A stretch of 24,924 bases of DNA from an uncultured bacterium. GTDB taxonomy: Bacteria; Bacillota; Clostridia; Peptostreptococcales; Anaerovoracaceae. Each line of letters opens with the position of its first letter. Within the stretch, counting starts at the first letter, position 1. The position numbers and the translations under genes are program-made. The DNA is taken from contig CAJMLL010000034.1 of assembly GCA_905214225.1 (NCBI GenBank), positions 1 to 24,924 of the forward strand, in the 5' to 3' direction. Under the pieces are notes generated by a model. That model saw only the letters and a list, made by a program, of their open reading frames with translations, did no database searches and had not been told where the DNA came from. Shown piece by piece: positions 23,388-24,924 of the stretch.

Positions 23388-24581
23388 ATGATGAAGAGCA
23401 GTAAATTTATGAGATTCAAGAAAGCAGGCGTGCTTCTTCTGGCCGTGATCATGGCGGCAGTCATGCTGACAGGATGCGGCGGTTCTTCAGGATCAGGCAG
23501 CAGCTCCGGTTCTTCTGGTTCGGCGTCCTCTTCTTCCGGACATCCGGAAATTTCCGGTCTGACCTATCAGTCAAAAATCAAACTGGACTACGCGAAACAG
23601 TTCAGCATCTACCGCTATAAAGGTGGTTACAGTGTGATTGACATCAAGCAGGAAGGGAAATTCCTGGTCATCCCGCAGGGAAAGAAGAAGCCGGAGAATC
23701 TTCCAAAGAAGATTACCGTCATCCGTCAGCCGCTGAAAAACGTCTATCTGGCGGCAACCGCCGTCATGTCCCTGTGCTGTGACATCCACGGAGACAGTGC
23801 CATCACCATGAGTTCCATAAGGGCCTCAGAATGGTCCTTCCAGGAACCGAAAAAGCGCATGGAAAATAAAGAGATGGTGTTTGCCGGGAAGTACAGCGAG
23901 CCGGATTATGAGCTTCTGGTTAAGAAAAAATGCGACCTGGCTCTGGAATCGACGATGATTTATCATACGCCGGAAGTCAAGGAAATGATTGAAAAACTCC
24001 ATATTCCAGTCCTGATCGACCGCTCCAGCTATGAAGATACGCCGATGGGTCGCATGGAATGGATCAAGATGTACGGTGTGCTTTTTAACAGAGAGTCCGA
24101 AGCCCAGAAGTTTTTCAAGGCACAGGAGGCCAAGACGAAGAATCTGAAGAAAGGTTCTCATAAGACGGTGGCCTTCTTCTATATCTCAACCGATGGAAAA
24201 GCGGTTGTAAGACGTTCGGATGACTATGTTCCGGCGATGATCAAGATGGCCGGCGGCACGTATGCCTATGAATCTGTCGGAAAGAACAGTTCCAGTATTT
24301 CCGTTCCGATGAACATGGAGAAATTCTACGAACTGACGAAAAATGCCGATATCATCGTCTATAACGGCAGCATCGACAGCAGCGTGACGAGCATGTCCGC
24401 TCTGAAATCCAAGGATCCGGTCATTAAGAAACTGAAGGCAGTAAAGAATGGAAACTGCTGGCTGGCGAAGTCTGCGATGTATCAGCGTCCGGATCAGGCG
24501 GGAGATATCGTCGTAGATTTCAATACCCTGATTCAGGAGAAGAATCCGACAGGAATGCGATTCCTGACGAAACTGAAGTAA
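23388..24581 (+). CDS. BtuF/FepB-type substrate-binding lipoprotein
   Basis: The start is ATG 23388, with 23391 or 23409 possible since the binding site is weak. The 397 residues begin with a lipoprotein signal: a basic region, LLLAVIMAAVM, then lipobox LTGC with C30. A Ser/Gly-rich tether follows. The remainder is a two-lobed type III binding protein of metal-chelate/B12 importers, including YSVIDI, ITVIRQPLKNVYLAATAV and a long interdomain helix near IPVLIDRS and MEWIKMYG. The C-lobe has VAFFYIS, VPAMIKMAGGTYAYE and ADIIVYNGS. It is the only complete candidate partner in the window for the permease and ATPase at 3437-5714. It is the last gene of the riboswitch operon. Ligand is inferred as a corrinoid or other tetrapyrrole. 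Confidence 0.85.
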   Translation: MMKSSKFMRFKKAGVLLLAVIMAAVMLTGCGGSSGSGSSSGSSGSASSSSGHPEISGLTYQSKIKLDYAKQFSIYRYKGGYSVIDIKQEGKFLVIPQGKKKPENLPKKITVIRQPLKNVYLAATAVMSLCCDIHGDSAITMSSIRASEWSFQEPKKRMENKEMVFAGKYSEPDYELLVKKKCDLALESTMIYHTPEVKEMIEKLHIPVLIDRSSYEDTPMGRMEWIKMYGVLFNRESEAQKFFKAQEAKTKNLKKGSHKTVAFFYISTDGKAVVRRSDDYVPAMIKMAGGTYAYESVGKNSSSISVPMNMEKFYELTKNADIIVYNGSIDSSVTSMSALKSKDPVIKKLKAVKNGNCWLAKSAMYQRPDQAGDIVVDFNTLIQEKNPTGMRFLTKLK

Positions 24582-24700
24582 GCCGTAACCCAGATGCTGC
24601 TCGAGAGCTGTGGAGCGGTAAGGGATTTGCCAGGCTGATTGAAGATGAGTCTGTAACGCAGCCTGATGCCTGAATTTCTGAGCGCTTCGCTGCCAGACGA

Positions 24701-24747
24701 CCGCCGGCCTGAATCCGGGCTTTATGCCTCCGGATTCAGGCCGGCGG
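24701..24747. terminator. Perfect 18-bp stem-loop after the riboswitch operon
   Basis: CCGCCGGCCTGAATCCGG (24701-24718) and CCGGATTCAGGCCGGCGG (24730-24747) are exact reverse complements around an 11-base loop. It lies 120 bases after the last gene and is the strongest stem in the window. It probably ends or protects the transcript, although no T-run follows. It overlaps repeat copy 2 by five bases and has no counterpart at copy 1. Confidence 0.6.
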
Positions 24748-24853
24748 AGTCGTAAGCGTGAGCATGCGCGAAGGGGGCAGGGAGAAGTTCCAGGCACAGG
24801 CTGCGATGCAGCTCACAGAAAAAGCCTGGAGATCTGTCAACAAAAACTCCCAC
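24743..24853. repeat. Copy 2 of the ~110-bp dispersed repeat
   Basis: This 111-base stretch matches 886-995 in the same orientation, about 89% identical by eye. Shared runs include AAGCGTGAGCATGCGCGAA and GGAGATCTGTCAACAAAAAC. As at copy 1, an AT-rich zone with TATAAT follows about 51 bases later. Confidence 0.75.
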
Positions 24854-24904
24854 GAACGCTTACCACCATCTGAACTGCTCCCCGTCAAGAAGACAGTGAA
24901 AAAA

Positions 24905-24910
24905 TATAAT
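24905..24910 (+). promoter_or_regulatory. Possible -10 element after repeat copy 2
   Basis: A perfect TATAAT lies 51 bases past the repeat, as at copy 1. The best -35 candidate 17 bases upstream (CCGTCA) is poor. Any gene it serves lies beyond the window. Confidence 0.35.
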
Positions 24911-24924
24911 ATTTTTGACCAGTG

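Larger units (their letters stand above)
24582..24924. other. Non-coding tail with hairpins and a repeat
   Basis: No gene is supported here. It contains a weak stem (CAGGCTG at 24631-24637 with CAGCCTG at 24659-24665), then a perfect 18-bp palindrome and repeat copy 2, then an AT-rich end with TATAAT (24905-24910). One frame is open from the palindrome to the window end, but the matching frame is broken in copy 1, so coding is unlikely. No standard terminator with a T-run is visible after the lipoprotein gene. Confidence 0.5.

Noticed and set aside
24742..24924. Open frame running off the window end through repeat copy 2
   Set aside because: The same frame in copy 1 has a stop and the copies differ by a one-base indel, so the shared sequence is not protein-coding.
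1..24924. CRISPR array, phage structural genes or insertion sequence
   Set aside because: No regularly spaced short repeats, transposase, integrase or phage motifs were found on either strand.

Overview
The window reads as chromosome of a low-to-mid GC Gram-positive anaerobe, most likely a Clostridia member of the Lachnospiraceae type. I infer this from strong AGGAGG-type ribosome binding sites, a complete-looking anaerobic (cobalt-early, cbi) corrinoid pathway, Sec signal peptides and a lipobox without outer-membrane proteins, and lysine-rich exported proteins with NEAT-like and fibronectin III modules. I cannot name the species. Apart from one 34-codon reading frame, every gene I support is on the plus strand.

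Region 1 (1-1000) is accessory and worn. It opens with the T-arm and 3' end of a tRNA-like sequence and an intrinsic terminator. A run of small AT-rich reading frames follows, several truncated or interrupted, and then a roughly 110-bp element whose second, about 89% identical copy lies at the other end of the window (24743-24853). Region 2 (1000-3310) holds a hexapeptide acetyltransferase with a small partner gene, a terminator, a tiny convergent membrane peptide, and a membrane-anchored DUF1287 (NlpC/P60-like) protein.

Region 3 (3437-17910) is one tightly packed transcription unit: a FecCD/BtuC-type permease, a BtuD-type ATPase with an extra C-terminal domain, then cbiD, cbiF, cbiG, cbiH, cbiJ, cbiET, cbiA, cbiB, cobD, cbiP and cbiC. 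Together these convert cobalt-factor intermediates to cobyric acid and on to cobinamide-type products. cbiL (C20 methyltransferase), a cytoplasmic cobaltochelatase, and the nucleotide-loop genes (cobU, cobS, cobT) and adenosyltransferase are not here.

Region 4 (17936-24581) starts with a near-consensus promoter, a cobalamin riboswitch aptamer and a switchable terminator. They precede four exported proteins: a CbiK chelatase carrying a signal peptide, a NEAT-like plus FnIII protein, an 842-residue protein with three NEAT-like modules fused to only the N-terminal lobe of a BtuF-type binding protein, and a complete BtuF-type lipoprotein. A perfect or near-perfect stem-loop sits at every gene junction of this unit.

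The most interesting reading is that region 4 encodes a B12-controlled cell-surface tetrapyrrole capture and processing module. It would feed the permease and ATPase encoded at the head of region 3. The extracellular chelatase and the one-lobed binding protein are its unusual parts. The transported ligand (corrinoid, haem or a cobalt-free tetrapyrrole) cannot be decided from sequence alone.
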